DNA from: an uncultured Bacteroidia bacterium
Lineage (GTDB): Bacteria > Bacteroidota > Bacteroidia > Bacteroidales > F082
Length of the DNA stretch: 64,000 nucleotides
NCBI GenBank assembly: GCA_902770835.1
Contig: CACXUM010000007.1
Coordinates: forward strand, 53,326-117,325
Reading direction: 5' to 3'
Below are positions 40,002 through 48,487 of this stretch, in pieces (position 1 is the stretch's first letter; the number at the start of each line of letters is the position of its first letter). Position numbers and translations under genes: made by a program. The notes beneath the pieces were generated by a model. That model saw only the letters and a program-made list of their open reading frames with translations, did not search any database and had not been told where the DNA came from.

Positions 40002-41225
40002 ATGAGAAACAAAACCATCATATTCAAAACTTTGCTGCTGCTTTCGGCCTTGGTTTTTGCGATGTCTGCGAAGGCGCAAGACCCTTGCGAAATCACTTGC
40101 AGCGCCGAAATGCCCGTTTGCAGCGAGTCGCCAGTAACGCTCACTGTGCCAAATAATTATCAGTATTCCTTTAGTTGGTCGCCGGGCGGACAAACCACCA
40201 ACAGCATCACCGTGCGACCTTTTTCGTCCACGACTTATCGTGTGGAAGTCCGCGAGAAGGAAACCGATACGTTGATTTGCCAAAACGAGTTCAGGGTGGA
40301 AGTGTTGCCGCGTTTCGAGGTGAAATTCCGCCAAGTGAAACTAACATGCAGCAACCACGAGGAGGAGAATGGCCGCGATGCGCAGATGATTTCCTACGTC
40401 GACAGCCTCAACGGGGTTTACAATCCGCCTTTCAATTACCAGTGGGAAGTTAGCCCGTTGCACATTGCCCCGGGCGACCCTTCTTGGGCCATCGGCTTGC
40501 AGGCCTACAAATACTATCATATCAAGGTGACTGACGGGCGTGGCTGTATGCAGCGCGACAGCGTCAGTCCGAGGGCTTATCCCAATCCCTTGGTTGAAAT
40601 CAGCACCGACCCTGGCGATACGGTGTATCTGCAAAACCCGCATGAGACTTATTCTTTCGAGAATCTTTCGGCTGATACGCTGGATGTCAGCAGTTTCTAT
40701 TGGATTTTGAACCAGCAATATAACATCACCTCCACGGCAGACGAGCCGCGCTTCACCTATGTTGAAGTGGGCGACTTTACTACGGAATTAAAGGTTTACA
40801 ATCCGCAAGGCTGCGACACTACCTATTTTAAGACGATCAGAGTGGAGCCTGTGAAACTGAAAATCCCGAATGTGTTCACGCCCAACGGCGACGGCACCAA
40901 CGACTATTTCATCATCTCTTTAGACGGCGGAGGCGATACGCCTTCGGGTGGCGGCAACGCTACTCGTGGCTTTAGCGAAACGACCTATGAATATGAGAAT
41001 TACGAGCCACTGAGCCGCTATTATGAGGCCTCGGAACTGACCATTTTCAACCGCTGGGGACGCATCGTTTACCATTCCAAGAACTACCAGAACGACTGGG
41101 ACGGCGACAACCTTTCGGACGGCACCTATTTCTATGTGCTGAAATGCCACGGCCTGAAAAACGATGCCACCTACCAAGGCTCGGTGATGATTATCAGAAC
41201 AGCAAGACAATCAACAGGACAATGA
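40002..41225 (+). CDS. Secreted protein with gliding-motility type (type B) T9SS C-terminal domain
   Basis: 407 residues. Signal peptide (LLLLSALVFAMSAKAQ); two Ig/PKD-like beta-sandwich regions (PVTLTVPNNYQYSFSWSPGG; FTYVEVGDFTTELKVYNPQG); C-terminal type B domain starting IPNVFTPNGDGTNDYF and ending GTYFYVLKCHG...GSVMIIR, as in gliding-motility-associated proteins. Type B domains need the PorP/SprF-like route for surface attachment. The stop overlaps the next gene's ATG by 4 nt. Precise function unknown. Confidence 0.85.
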   Translation: MRNKTIIFKTLLLLSALVFAMSAKAQDPCEITCSAEMPVCSESPVTLTVPNNYQYSFSWSPGGQTTNSITVRPFSSTTYRVEVREKETDTLICQNEFRVEVLPRFEVKFRQVKLTCSNHEEENGRDAQMISYVDSLNGVYNPPFNYQWEVSPLHIAPGDPSWAIGLQAYKYYHIKVTDGRGCMQRDSVSPRAYPNPLVEISTDPGDTVYLQNPHETYSFENLSADTLDVSSFYWILNQQYNITSTADEPRFTYVEVGDFTTELKVYNPQGCDTTYFKTIRVEPVKLKIPNVFTPNGDGTNDYFIISLDGGGDTPSGGGNATRGFSETTYEYENYEPLSRYYEASELTIFNRWGRIVYHSKNYQNDWDGDNLSDGTYFYVLKCHGLKNDATYQGSVMIIRTARQSTGQ

Positions 41226-41677
41226 AACAATTTTTTTCCATCTTGGTTTTGGCTTTGTGCTTCCTGACCGCCTGCAACACCGACAGCGGCGACGGAAAAC
41301 TTTCCACCGATTTGGTGACTAATCCCAAAACGGCGGGCAAGTCGGACGAAAAGCAAGCCATCATCACTTTCAACAAGAAGGAACACGACTTTGGCACTTT
41401 GCTGCAAGGCGAGGTGGTGACTTATTCTTTCCATTTCACCAACACGGGCAACGCGCCCTTGCTCATCAGCAGTGTGAATTCGAGTTGCGGTTGCACGGTG
41501 GGTTCTTATCCTCGCGAGCCTATCGCCCCGGGTAAGGAGGGCAGCATCAAAGTGTCTTACGACAGCAAGTCGCATCATGGGATGCAAAACCGCACGCTCA
41601 CGGTAATGTCGAACACGATGCCCGCCAAGAACATTTTGCGCATTAAGGCTAAGGTGCAAACGCCCAATCAGTATTAG
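41222..41677 (+). CDS. DUF1573 domain lipoprotein
   Basis: 151 residues. Lipoprotein signal (LVLALCFLTAC). One ASPM/SPD-2/Hydin-like Ig fold typical of DUF1573: HDFGTLLQGEVVTYSFHFTN, SVNSSCGCTVGSYPREPIAPG and GSIKVSYDSKSH. These are common periplasmic proteins of unknown function in Bacteroidota, often encoded just upstream of yajC as here. The ATG overlaps the upstream stop, suggesting translational coupling. Confidence 0.88.
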   Translation: MKQFFSILVLALCFLTACNTDSGDGKLSTDLVTNPKTAGKSDEKQAIITFNKKEHDFGTLLQGEVVTYSFHFTNTGNAPLLISSVNSSCGCTVGSYPREPIAPGKEGSIKVSYDSKSHHGMQNRTLTVMSNTMPAKNILRIKAKVQTPNQY

Positions 41678-41726
41678 TTTAGAGTTTAGCGTTTAGTGTT
41701 GGTGGTTGCCAGTTGAATTTTGAATA

Positions 41727-41778
41727 TTAAATCTTGAAATCGGAAATCTTGAAATCATAAATCTTTAAATCACAGAAT
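41727..41778 (+). repeat. AAATCTTGAAAT leader repeats before yajC
   Basis: Three to four AATCTTGAAATC-like units directly upstream of ATG 41779, similar to those before iorA, iorB and acpP. Confidence 0.65.
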
Positions 41779-42102
41779 ATGAACAACTTATTTATTCTTT
41801 TGCAAGCCGAAGGCCAGCCTCAACCGGGCGGTTCGCAGTGGTCGAGCCTCATCTTCATCGTTTTGCTCATCGTCGTTTTCTGGCTGTTCTTCATTCGTCC
41901 GCAGTCGAAGAAGGCCAAGGAGGAACAGAAGTTCCGCGAGGGCCTCAAGAAGGGCGACAAGGTGGTCACCATCGGTGGTTTCCACGGCAAGGTGGTGGAT
42001 GTGAAAGAGTCCACCGTCGTCATTTCGATTGCTCCCAACACCGAAGTGGAAGTGGAGAAGACCGCTCTCGTGCAGAACGGCGCCAAGGTCGGACAGGCTT
42101 GA
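41779..42102 (+). CDS. yajC: Preprotein translocase subunit YajC
   Basis: 107 residues. One transmembrane segment (SSLIFIVLLIVVFWLFFI, 21-38) followed by RPQSKKAKEEQKFREGLKKG and the SH3-like VVTIGGFHGKVVDVKESTVV, all canonical for YajC, the SecDF-associated inner-membrane subunit. The stop is 1 nt from the YbbR gene, and coaE follows, the usual Bacteroidota order. Confidence 0.95.
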   Translation: MNNLFILLQAEGQPQPGGSQWSSLIFIVLLIVVFWLFFIRPQSKKAKEEQKFREGLKKGDKVVTIGGFHGKVVDVKESTVVISIAPNTEVEVEKTALVQNGAKVGQA

Positions 42103-42103
42103 T

Positions 42104-43069
42104 ATGGACAAACTTGTTGAAATCAAACAGAAGGTGGAGCGAAAAAGCAACCGCTCCATCCTCACTTTTCTTGTGTTTCTTGCGATTTCCACGGGCGCGT
42201 GGTTTTTGGTCAAGTTGTCGGAAAACTACACTACCCAAACCGTTTTCCGCTTGCAGTTTACCGAAGTGCCTGCCGACCAGTGGATTCCGTCGAAAGACCA
42301 TTTGGTGAAGATGTCGCTGAACATCGACGGCTTCCACACGCTGCGCTACAAGATGATTCGCGAGCCTAAGAGGATGGTCACCATCGCCTTGAACGAGGTG
42401 CCTTACCGTCAGGAAGACGAAAACACCTATTCGTTCAGTAGCCAATACGTGGCCGAAAAGGTCGCTGACATGCTGGACATCAGCCCGTCCGACATTACCA
42501 TGAACGACAGCAAAATCTATTTCGACATGGATTGGCTGAAATCGAAGGTGGTGCCGGTGGTTTTGCGCTCCGATATCAAGACCCAACGGCAATACGACCT
42601 CTACGGCATCCCCGTGCTCGACCCGTCATCGGTTACGATTTATGGCCCGCAGGAGGTCATCGATACGGTGCGGTCGGTGCGTACCGAATTGGTTTCGAGG
42701 GCCAATGTGAGCGAGAGTTTCAGCGAGACGGTCAACCTCGATTTGTCGGGCGGAAAAATCCATTCCAACACCAAGGCAGTGCGTGCGACCGTGAATGTGG
42801 AGAAATACACCGAAATGGATGTTGAAGTGCCGATTCGCGTGGCCGACAGCCTGAGAATGAGGTTTTTCCCCGAAACAATGACGGTGAAATGCCTCGTGGC
42901 GATGAAGGACTACGCCTCGGTTGTCCCCGACGATTTCAGCGTGACCGTCGACGTGCGGCAGTTGCAGGTCTTGGAGCCTTTGCTCGACTTGCGCCTTGCG
43001 GCATGGCCCAAGACGGTGAAAATCCTCAGCACTCGCCCTGACAAGGTCGAATACTTGATTGTGCAATGA
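42104..43069 (+). CDS. YbbR-like domain protein
   Basis: 321 residues. One N-terminal transmembrane segment (ILTFLVFLAISTGAWFLV), then repeated YbbR-type beta modules (DLYGIPVLDPSSVTIYGPQEV; INVEKYTEMDVEVPI-like). In Bacteroidota a YbbR protein lies between yajC and coaE. YbbR proteins in other phyla regulate diadenylate cyclase; no such cyclase is nearby. The start at 42104 follows the yajC stop by 1 nt, and the end overlaps coaE by 4 nt. Confidence 0.85.
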   Translation: MDKLVEIKQKVERKSNRSILTFLVFLAISTGAWFLVKLSENYTTQTVFRLQFTEVPADQWIPSKDHLVKMSLNIDGFHTLRYKMIREPKRMVTIALNEVPYRQEDENTYSFSSQYVAEKVADMLDISPSDITMNDSKIYFDMDWLKSKVVPVVLRSDIKTQRQYDLYGIPVLDPSSVTIYGPQEVIDTVRSVRTELVSRANVSESFSETVNLDLSGGKIHSNTKAVRATVNVEKYTEMDVEVPIRVADSLRMRFFPETMTVKCLVAMKDYASVVPDDFSVTVDVRQLQVLEPLLDLRLAAWPKTVKILSTRPDKVEYLIVQ

Positions 43070-43656
43070 AAAAGGTTGCGATTACTGGAAACATCGGCAG
43101 CGGCAAGTCGTGGGTGTGCGAACTTTTTCGGCAACGCTTGGACATTCCCGTCTACAACAGCGATGATGCCGCCAAGCGGATGTATTTCGAGCATGATGCG
43201 CAGGAGAAATTGGTGAAACGTTTCGGCAAATCCATTTATCTTTCTGATTCCGAAATTGATAGGAAATATTTGGCCGACTTGGTTTTCCATGACGAAACAG
43301 CCCAACGCGATTTGGAAGGCATACTTTATCCCGCCTTGTTCGTCGACTTTGGACGATGGATGGAACGGCAGAACGCGCCTTACGTCCTGTTTGAATCCGC
43401 GTTGGTTTTTGAGAAGCGTTTGGAGAAACGGTTTGATGCCGTGGTGATGGTTTCGGCTTCGGAACAAACCCGTTTGCGTCGAGCCATGCTCCGCGACCAT
43501 TGCGATGAGGCCACCGTGCGCGCAAGAATGGCCAAACAATGGCCCGAAGAAGGCAAACGCCTCTTGGCCGATTACGTCATTTGGCATGAAAAGGACGATG
43601 AGGATGAGGCCCTTTGGGAACAGATTGTAAAGGTGAATGAAAGTGTTTCATTCTAA
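43066..43656 (+). CDS. coaE: Dephospho-CoA kinase
   Basis: 196 residues. It phosphorylates dephospho-CoA in the last step of CoA synthesis. P-loop GNIGSGKS (8-15), VYNSDDAAKRM substrate motif (DxD-type DD), FESALVFE and the lid Arg region RRAMLRDHCDEATVRARMAKQW. The start overlaps ybbR by 4 nt. The gene ends 9 nt inside the convergent DUF4143 ATPase gene. Confidence 0.93.
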   Translation: MKKVAITGNIGSGKSWVCELFRQRLDIPVYNSDDAAKRMYFEHDAQEKLVKRFGKSIYLSDSEIDRKYLADLVFHDETAQRDLEGILYPALFVDFGRWMERQNAPYVLFESALVFEKRLEKRFDAVVMVSASEQTRLRRAMLRDHCDEATVRARMAKQWPEEGKRLLADYVIWHEKDDEDEALWEQIVKVNESVSF

Positions 43657-45009
43657 CCCCGTCAAGTCGAATTTCACAATCAGGTCGTCCAATTTGGGCT
43701 GGTCGAGAAACATCAGCATATAAATTGGCAAATAAACCGCCTTTTCACGCACCGATACATTATCTTGGCAGAACACGAAAGCCTGATTGACAGCGTATTG
43801 CTCGTTCCTCACGACATTGGAGAGGGCGCGGTGCCGCTCATAGTTCTTCCCTGACTTCACCTCAATAGGCAACACCGCACCGTTGTACTCGATGACAAAG
43901 TCGAGCTCGCCCTGTTTTTTGCTGTTGAAGTAATACAAACCGTGGCCATTGGCAAAGCTGTGGGCGTTGAGTTCTTGTGCTACAAAGTTCTCATACACAG
44001 CACCATAATTGATGTAGTTATCACCGCTTAATAGGCGCAGTTGGATGTTGTCGCCGTACGTGGCAGCTAACAATCCCACATCGTTCAGGAACAGTTTGAA
44101 CAGGTTGCGTTGTTTGTTGAGCAACAAGGGCACTTTTGGTTCCTCCACATTGTAGGTGGGAATGGCCACACCAGCATCGTTCAGCCAAAGGAGGCCGCCT
44201 TCATAGCGGGCAAAGCGGGCTTTTTCGCCTAACTCTTTCAAAGTGAAGCGTTTGTTCTTTGCGTTCAATTCGGCGGGAATCAGGTCGTAAATCTCCTCGA
44301 TTTGCAGTTTGTGTCCGGCATCGTATTTCGTGATGTCGCGCTTGTAGGTGCGGATAATGCCGCGCTGCTGCTCAAGCACGCTTTTCAGGTTGTTCGTGTC
44401 AAGGTATTTTTGCACCACGGCGGGCATTCCACCTATTAATAAATAATGTCGCACCAAATCCAACATCCTTCCATGAATGAAAGCGTCCACGGGCTTGCGC
44501 TGCTCGAAACATTCCCGCAAATGCGCAATCACATCGTCGGAAATGCCTAAGGCGTTTGCAAATTCCTCCAAGTCAAGCGGATACATTTCCATTTCGTCCA
44601 AATAACCCACGGGAACGCTGCGCAAGTCGTTCAATTCGACACCCAAGAGCGAGCCACTCATTACATACTTGTAACTGCCTTCTTCGACCAAAAACTTGAC
44701 GGCGGTCACCATTTCCTTGCACTCTTGCACCTCATCGAAAAAGATGAGCGTTTTGCCCGGCACCAATTTGCGGTTCGTGAACGCCGACAGGCGCAGAAGC
44801 AGGTCTTGGGTGCCTTCAGCCTCCTCAAACAATTTCAGGGCTTCGGGCCGTTCAACGAAATTGACCTCGACAAAATGTTCAAAACATGCCTTTCCCACCT
44901 TTCGGATGGTGAAGGTTTTCCCCACCTGACGGGCACCTGTAACGAGCAATGCACGCTTGTTATTGAGGAGATAATTTTGCATCTCATTTTCCTTCTTGCG
45001 TTTGATCAT
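43648..45009 (-). CDS. AAA_14 ATPase with DUF4143 C-terminal domain
   Basis: 453 residues. Walker A TGARQVGKTF (19-28), Walker B TLIFFDEVQE, sensor-like YVMSGSLLG, then DUF4143 (about 205-410). It ends with a nuclease-like D...E-x-K pattern (GELDFVIEYNGAVLPIEVKSG). The family is very widespread in gut bacteria and archaea; its function is unproven. Upstream is an array of five TTACACTTTTCCAA sites every 33 bp (45083-45230) and a -7 box at 45035. An internal ATG at 44982 is an alternative start. Its 3' end overlaps coaE. Confidence 0.88.
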   Translation of the reverse strand: MIKRKKENEMQNYLLNNKRALLVTGARQVGKTFTIRKVGKACFEHFVEVNFVERPEALKLFEEAEGTQDLLLRLSAFTNRKLVPGKTLIFFDEVQECKEMVTAVKFLVEEGSYKYVMSGSLLGVELNDLRSVPVGYLDEMEMYPLDLEEFANALGISDDVIAHLRECFEQRKPVDAFIHGRMLDLVRHYLLIGGMPAVVQKYLDTNNLKSVLEQQRGIIRTYKRDITKYDAGHKLQIEEIYDLIPAELNAKNKRFTLKELGEKARFARYEGGLLWLNDAGVAIPTYNVEEPKVPLLLNKQRNLFKLFLNDVGLLAATYGDNIQLRLLSGDNYINYGAVYENFVAQELNAHSFANGHGLYYFNSKKQGELDFVIEYNGAVLPIEVKSGKNYERHRALSNVVRNEQYAVNQAFVFCQDNVSVREKAVYLPIYMLMFLDQPKLDDLIVKFDLTGLE

Positions 45010-45034
45010 GGCCTTATCTGTTATAAATCAGCCG

Positions 45035-45042
45035 CAAAGATA
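45035..45042 (-). promoter_or_regulatory. -7 box of the first DUF4143 gene
   Basis: Minus strand TATCTTTG, 26 nt before ATG 45009. The repeat array begins about 40 bp further upstream. Confidence 0.6.
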
Positions 45043-45082
45043 CGGAAATTTTACATTCCGCAATACAAATTTACCCATTTTT

Positions 45083-45230
45083 TTACACTTTTCCAATGGA
45101 AAATCATGCTGTTTTTTACACTTTTCCAATATTAAAATGGCTAAAAAATTACACTTTTCCAATACTAAATTGCCTGATTTTTTACACTTTTCCAACATTG
45201 AAAAATGCCTTTTTTCACACTTTTCTTGCC
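45083..45230. repeat. Five direct repeats of TTACACTTTTCCAA at exact 33-bp spacing
   Basis: Copies at 45083, 45116, 45149 and 45182, and a degenerate one whose ACACTTTTC core starts at 45217. Cores are exactly 33 bp apart (about three helical turns). The intervening 17-19 bp are unrelated to each other. The array fills the space between the divergent promoters of the DUF4143 gene and iorA. Confidence 0.9.
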
Positions 45231-45247
45231 CGTGTCAATTTTTTTCG

Positions 45248-45255
45248 TACCTTTG
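45248..45255 (+). promoter_or_regulatory. -7 box of iorA
   Basis: TACCTTTG; the last array copy falls about where its -33 element would be. Confidence 0.55.
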
Positions 45256-45264
45256 CCCAAACTC

Positions 45265-45313
45265 AAATGTAGAAATCTTGAAATCGTGAAATCTGAAATT
45301 TAGAAATAAAGAA
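45265..45313 (+). repeat. AAATCTTGAAAT leader repeats before iorA
   Basis: GAAATCTTGAAATCGTGAAA, TCTGAAATTTAGAAAT and similar units fill the leader up to ATG 45314. Confidence 0.65.
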
Positions 45314-46894
45314 ATGGAGAAATTATTGCTTTTAGGCGATGAGGCCATTGCACAGGGCTTCATCGACGCGGGCGGCTCGGCCATCAACAGCTATCCGGGC
45401 ACGCCTTCAACCCAAATCACAGAGTATGTCATCAACTCGAAACAGGCCAAGGAACTCGGTGTGATCGCCAACTGGTGCGCCAACGAGAAGACGGCCCTTG
45501 AGGCCTCCATCGGCGTGGCCTACGCCGGCAAACGCGCCATGACGTGCATGAAGCATGTGGGTCTCAACGTGTGCGGCGACCCCTTCATGAACGCCGCCAT
45601 CATCGGCACGAAGGGCGTCCTCGTCGTGGTGGCCGACGACCCGAGCATGTTCTCGTCGCAAGACGAACAAGACAGCCGCTACTACGGTCACTGGGCCATG
45701 ATTCCCATGCTGGAGCCCTCCAACCAACAGGAGGCCTACGACATGGTTCACTACGGCTTCGAGCTCAGCGAGCAACTTGGCACGCCGGTGCTCTACCGCA
45801 TCCCGACCCGCTTGGCCCACAGCCGCGCTGGTGTGGTGCGCAAGCCCGTGCGTCCGCAAAACGAACTGACCGAGCCTGCCGACGCCAAGTCGTTTGTGCT
45901 GCTGCCTGCCAACGCCAAGCGCCTCTACCGCGACCTCATCGACAAGCAGCCCAAGTTCACCGAAGCCTCGGAGAAATCGGGCTACAACAAGTATTTCGAC
46001 GGCCCGAAAAAGAACCTCGGCATCATCACCACGGGTATCGCCTACAACTACCTGATGGAAAACTTCCCCGATGGCAAGTGCCCGTATCCCGTCGTCAAGA
46101 TTACGCAGTATCCGCTGCCTTACGACATGATTAATAAGTTGTACGACGAGTGCGACGAAATCCTTGTCCTTGAAGACGGACAGCCGTTTGTGGAAGAACA
46201 TATCAAGGGCTTCCTCGGCAAGGGCAAGAACGTGATGGGCCGTTTGGACGAAACCATCCGTCGCGACGGTGAACTCAACGCCGAAAAGGTCGCCAAGGCC
46301 CTCGGCATGGATGTTCCCACCATGTTCAAAGTGCCGGAAGTGGTCACCAACCGCCCGCCCGCGCTTTGCCAAGGCTGCCCGCACGTCGACAGTTACAATG
46401 CCTTGAACGAAGTGATGGCCAACCACAAGGGCGGCAAGGTGTTTGGCGACATCGGTTGCTACACTTTGGGCTTCAACATGGGTGCCATCCACACCACCGT
46501 GTGCATGGGAGCCTCCATCACCATGGCCAAGGGCGCGAGCGAGGTGGGTATCTTCCCGAGCGTGGCGGTCATCGGCGACGGCACCTTCGGACACAGCGGC
46601 TTGACGGGCCTCATGGATTGCGTGAACGAGAAAGCCAACGTCGTGGTCATGATTCTCGACAACGACATCACCGCCATGACGGGCGGCCAGCCTTCGTCGG
46701 CACACAACAAGATCCGCCGCATCTGCGAAGGTCTCGGCGTGGAACCTGAGCACATTCGCGACATCGTTCCGCTGCCGAAGAACCACGAAGAGAACGTGAA
46801 AATCATCGAGGAAGAGGTGAACTACAACGGTGTGTCGGTCATCATCCCGCACCGCACCTGCATCGTGGAATTGAAGAAACACATGAAAAAATAA
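45314..46894 (+). CDS. iorA: Indolepyruvate ferredoxin oxidoreductase, alpha subunit
   Basis: 526 residues. Pyrimidine-binding half: SYPGTPSTQITEYV, NEKTALEASIGVAYAGKRAM. TPP-binding half: CQGCPHVDSY, GDIGCYTLGF, VIGDGTFGHSGLTGL and DNDITAMTGGQ. It decarboxylates aryl-pyruvates from aromatic amino acids to acyl-CoA with reduced ferredoxin in anaerobes. It lacks the C-terminal 8Fe ferredoxin domain of longer archaeal IorA, as do other Bacteroidota forms as far as I recall. Together with iorB it forms an operon ending at a terminator. Confidence 0.94.
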   Translation: MEKLLLLGDEAIAQGFIDAGGSAINSYPGTPSTQITEYVINSKQAKELGVIANWCANEKTALEASIGVAYAGKRAMTCMKHVGLNVCGDPFMNAAIIGTKGVLVVVADDPSMFSSQDEQDSRYYGHWAMIPMLEPSNQQEAYDMVHYGFELSEQLGTPVLYRIPTRLAHSRAGVVRKPVRPQNELTEPADAKSFVLLPANAKRLYRDLIDKQPKFTEASEKSGYNKYFDGPKKNLGIITTGIAYNYLMENFPDGKCPYPVVKITQYPLPYDMINKLYDECDEILVLEDGQPFVEEHIKGFLGKGKNVMGRLDETIRRDGELNAEKVAKALGMDVPTMFKVPEVVTNRPPALCQGCPHVDSYNALNEVMANHKGGKVFGDIGCYTLGFNMGAIHTTVCMGASITMAKGASEVGIFPSVAVIGDGTFGHSGLTGLMDCVNEKANVVVMILDNDITAMTGGQPSSAHNKIRRICEGLGVEPEHIRDIVPLPKNHEENVKIIEEEVNYNGVSVIIPHRTCIVELKKHMKK

Positions 46895-47008
46895 GCTGTC
46901 AGCCATCAGCGGTCAGCTATCAGCTCGGTTATAGCGTGCTGAAAGCTGATTGCTGAGAGCTGAAAGCCAATCTTGAAATTAGAAATCTTGAATTTTAAAT
47001 TTAGAAAT
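46895..47008. repeat. AGCTGATAGCT-type palindromes and AATCTTGAAAT leader between iorA and iorB
   Basis: 46895-46965 holds degenerate GTCAGCCATCAGC / GGTCAGCTATCAGC / GCTGAAAGCTGA units in both orientations. 46971-47008 holds AATCTTGAAATTAGAAATCT and related units up to the iorB ATG. Confidence 0.6.
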
Positions 47009-47581
47009 ATGAAAAAAGACATAGTTTTATGCGGCGTGGGTGGCGACGGCATCGTTTCGGTGGCCAAGATCATCTCTGACGCTGCCTTGAATATGGGCAT
47101 GAACCTGAAACAGAGCGAAATCCACGGCATGTCGCAGCGCGGCGGCTCGGTGTTCTCGCACCTTCGCATCTCCGACGATGAGATTTTCGCCGACGTCATT
47201 CCCGAAGGTCAGGCCGACATCATCCTCTCGTCTGAGCCGATGGAAGCCCTGCGTTATCTGCCTTGGCTGAGCAAAGAAGGCTGGGTGATCACCAACAACG
47301 AGCCGTTTGTCAATATCGGCAACTATCCTGACATGGAGGTGATTAACGCCGAGTTGGGCAAGTTGGAGCATGTGGTTTCCTTCAACGCCAACGAAATCGC
47401 CAAGCAGCTGAAGGCCCGTTCCAATATGGTGCTATTGGGTGCCACGGTGCCTTATCTCGGCATCTCGATGGAGAAGGTCGAGGAGGCCATCGCCCACATC
47501 TTTGGCAAAAAAGGCCAAGAGGTTGTGGACCTCAATGTGCAGGCCGTGCGTGCCGGTTACGAACAGGCAACGCAGAAGTAA
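47009..47581 (+). CDS. iorB: Indolepyruvate oxidoreductase, beta (gamma-domain) subunit
   Basis: 190 residues. The gamma-type oxidoreductase domain begins VLCGVGGDGIVSVAKI and contains QSEIHGMSQRGGSVFSHLR, ADIILSSEPMEALRYLPWL and VVSFNANEIAKQL. It pairs with IorA for catabolism of aromatic amino acids. The start at 47009 matches the family N-terminus; an in-frame ATG at 46973 lies in leader repeats. Followed by a strong terminator. Confidence 0.93.
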   Translation: MKKDIVLCGVGGDGIVSVAKIISDAALNMGMNLKQSEIHGMSQRGGSVFSHLRISDDEIFADVIPEGQADIILSSEPMEALRYLPWLSKEGWVITNNEPFVNIGNYPDMEVINAELGKLEHVVSFNANEIAKQLKARSNMVLLGATVPYLGISMEKVEEAIAHIFGKKGQEVVDLNVQAVRAGYEQATQK

Positions 47582-47600
47582 CCTCTGCCGTCCAAATGAA

Positions 47601-47640
47601 AAATGCCCGATTGGTTTTTCCAGTCGGGCATTTGTTTGTG
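47601..47640 (+). terminator. Terminator of iorAB
   Basis: AAATGCCCGA ... TCGGGCATTTGTTTGT. Confidence 0.8.
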
Positions 47641-47684
47641 GTATTGCCTTCGTCAAGAAATGCTTATCATTCAACTAAGTAAAA

Positions 47685-48424
47685 AACAATTATCCGCAAT
47701 TATCCTCACTTTCGTAAAGTCGGTGTTTGAAGGTGGGGTTGTAGGTTATGGAGGCGACGACAAGCTTGTCGAACAGCCCGTCCCCGAAGTGCATCCTGTT
47801 GAACTTGTAGCAGAACTCGTCGAGATACCATTGCAGGAACTCCAGCCTCACGCCGTGGTACATGTCCCTCATCAAAGCCTTGGCGTTGGATATGGCGATG
47901 TGAACCCACGGGAACAGTTTCGGGGCTCCCTTCCCGGGGATGGTCTGCCGCTCCGACTTGCTCGTGACCTCCTCCACGCCGCAATGGCTGGAGAAATTGT
48001 CCATCACCACCATGGCCGACTTATTCACCGAGCCTTCCACCGCCTGCTTGAGGGTGTCAGACTTCAGGCAGGGGATGACCTTCATCTTGACATGGCCGCA
48101 CCTGCGCCCCTTCTGGCCGCTCTTGGGATTGTCGACCTTTTCGCTCTCCATCATCACCAGCACTTTGGCCTTGCGCTGGCTCCCAACCTCGCACTTCAAC
48201 TCCTCGCCTTCCTCACGCCTGCTGTCGATACTGAAGTATTCCTCGTCCAACTCGATGGTGTCCTTCAGCTTGTACATCGAGCCAAGCTCGCTTTCTCAAG
48301 GGGTAGTGCTCACGCGCAGCCTCGCTGTCGAATCTCTTCGAAAACTCTGTCAGTTTCAGATCCCTGTAGGTTTTACTTTTACGACGCAAAAACACATAAT
48401 TTAGATCAATTGAGGACAATCATT
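47685..48424 (-). mobile_element. Truncated IS1595-family insertion sequence
   Basis: Terminal inverted repeats AACAATTATCCGCAATTAT (left, 47685) and AATGATTGTCCTCAATTGAT (right, minus strand, from 48424) match at most positions. The 740-bp length is short for the family (about 1 kb or more). No target duplication was seen. It sits beside the fabG terminator. Confidence 0.75.
47690..48419 (-). pseudogene. IS1595 (ISXO2-like) transposase, internally deleted
   Basis: The C-terminal 195 codons (47690-48277) keep the DDE domain: YKLKDTIELDEEYFSI (first Asp), MVVMDNFSSHC (second Asp) and LQWYLDEFCYKFNR (Glu). Upstream, another frame gives LTEFSKRFDSEAA, the family N-terminus, followed directly by material just before the DDE domain. 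The zinc-ribbon region is thus deleted and the frames no longer join. Inactive remnant; a terminal copy could still be mobilised in trans. Confidence 0.8.
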
Positions 48425-48426
48425 AA

Positions 48427-48454
48427 CCAAAAAAGCCCCACCGTTTGGCGAGGC
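48427..48454 (-). terminator. Terminator of the fab gene block
   Basis: On the minus strand GCCTCGCC-AAAC-GGTGGGGC with two G-T wobbles, then TTTTTT. Confidence 0.7.
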
Positions 48455-48487
48455 TTTCCTTCTGCTATCGTTTTCAAAATAAGTGTT

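Noticed and set aside
45083-45230. CRISPR array
   Set aside because: Repeat core is only about 14 bp, spacers 17-19 bp, no cas genes, and the period of 33 bp fits protein-binding sites better.
44996-45289. Frame with LHFSN every 11 residues
   Set aside because: It is the 33-bp repeat array read in frame, not a protein gene.
45407-46906. 499-codon minus-strand frame opposite iorA
   Set aside because: Shadow of a GC-rich conserved enzyme gene; no domain and no promoter.
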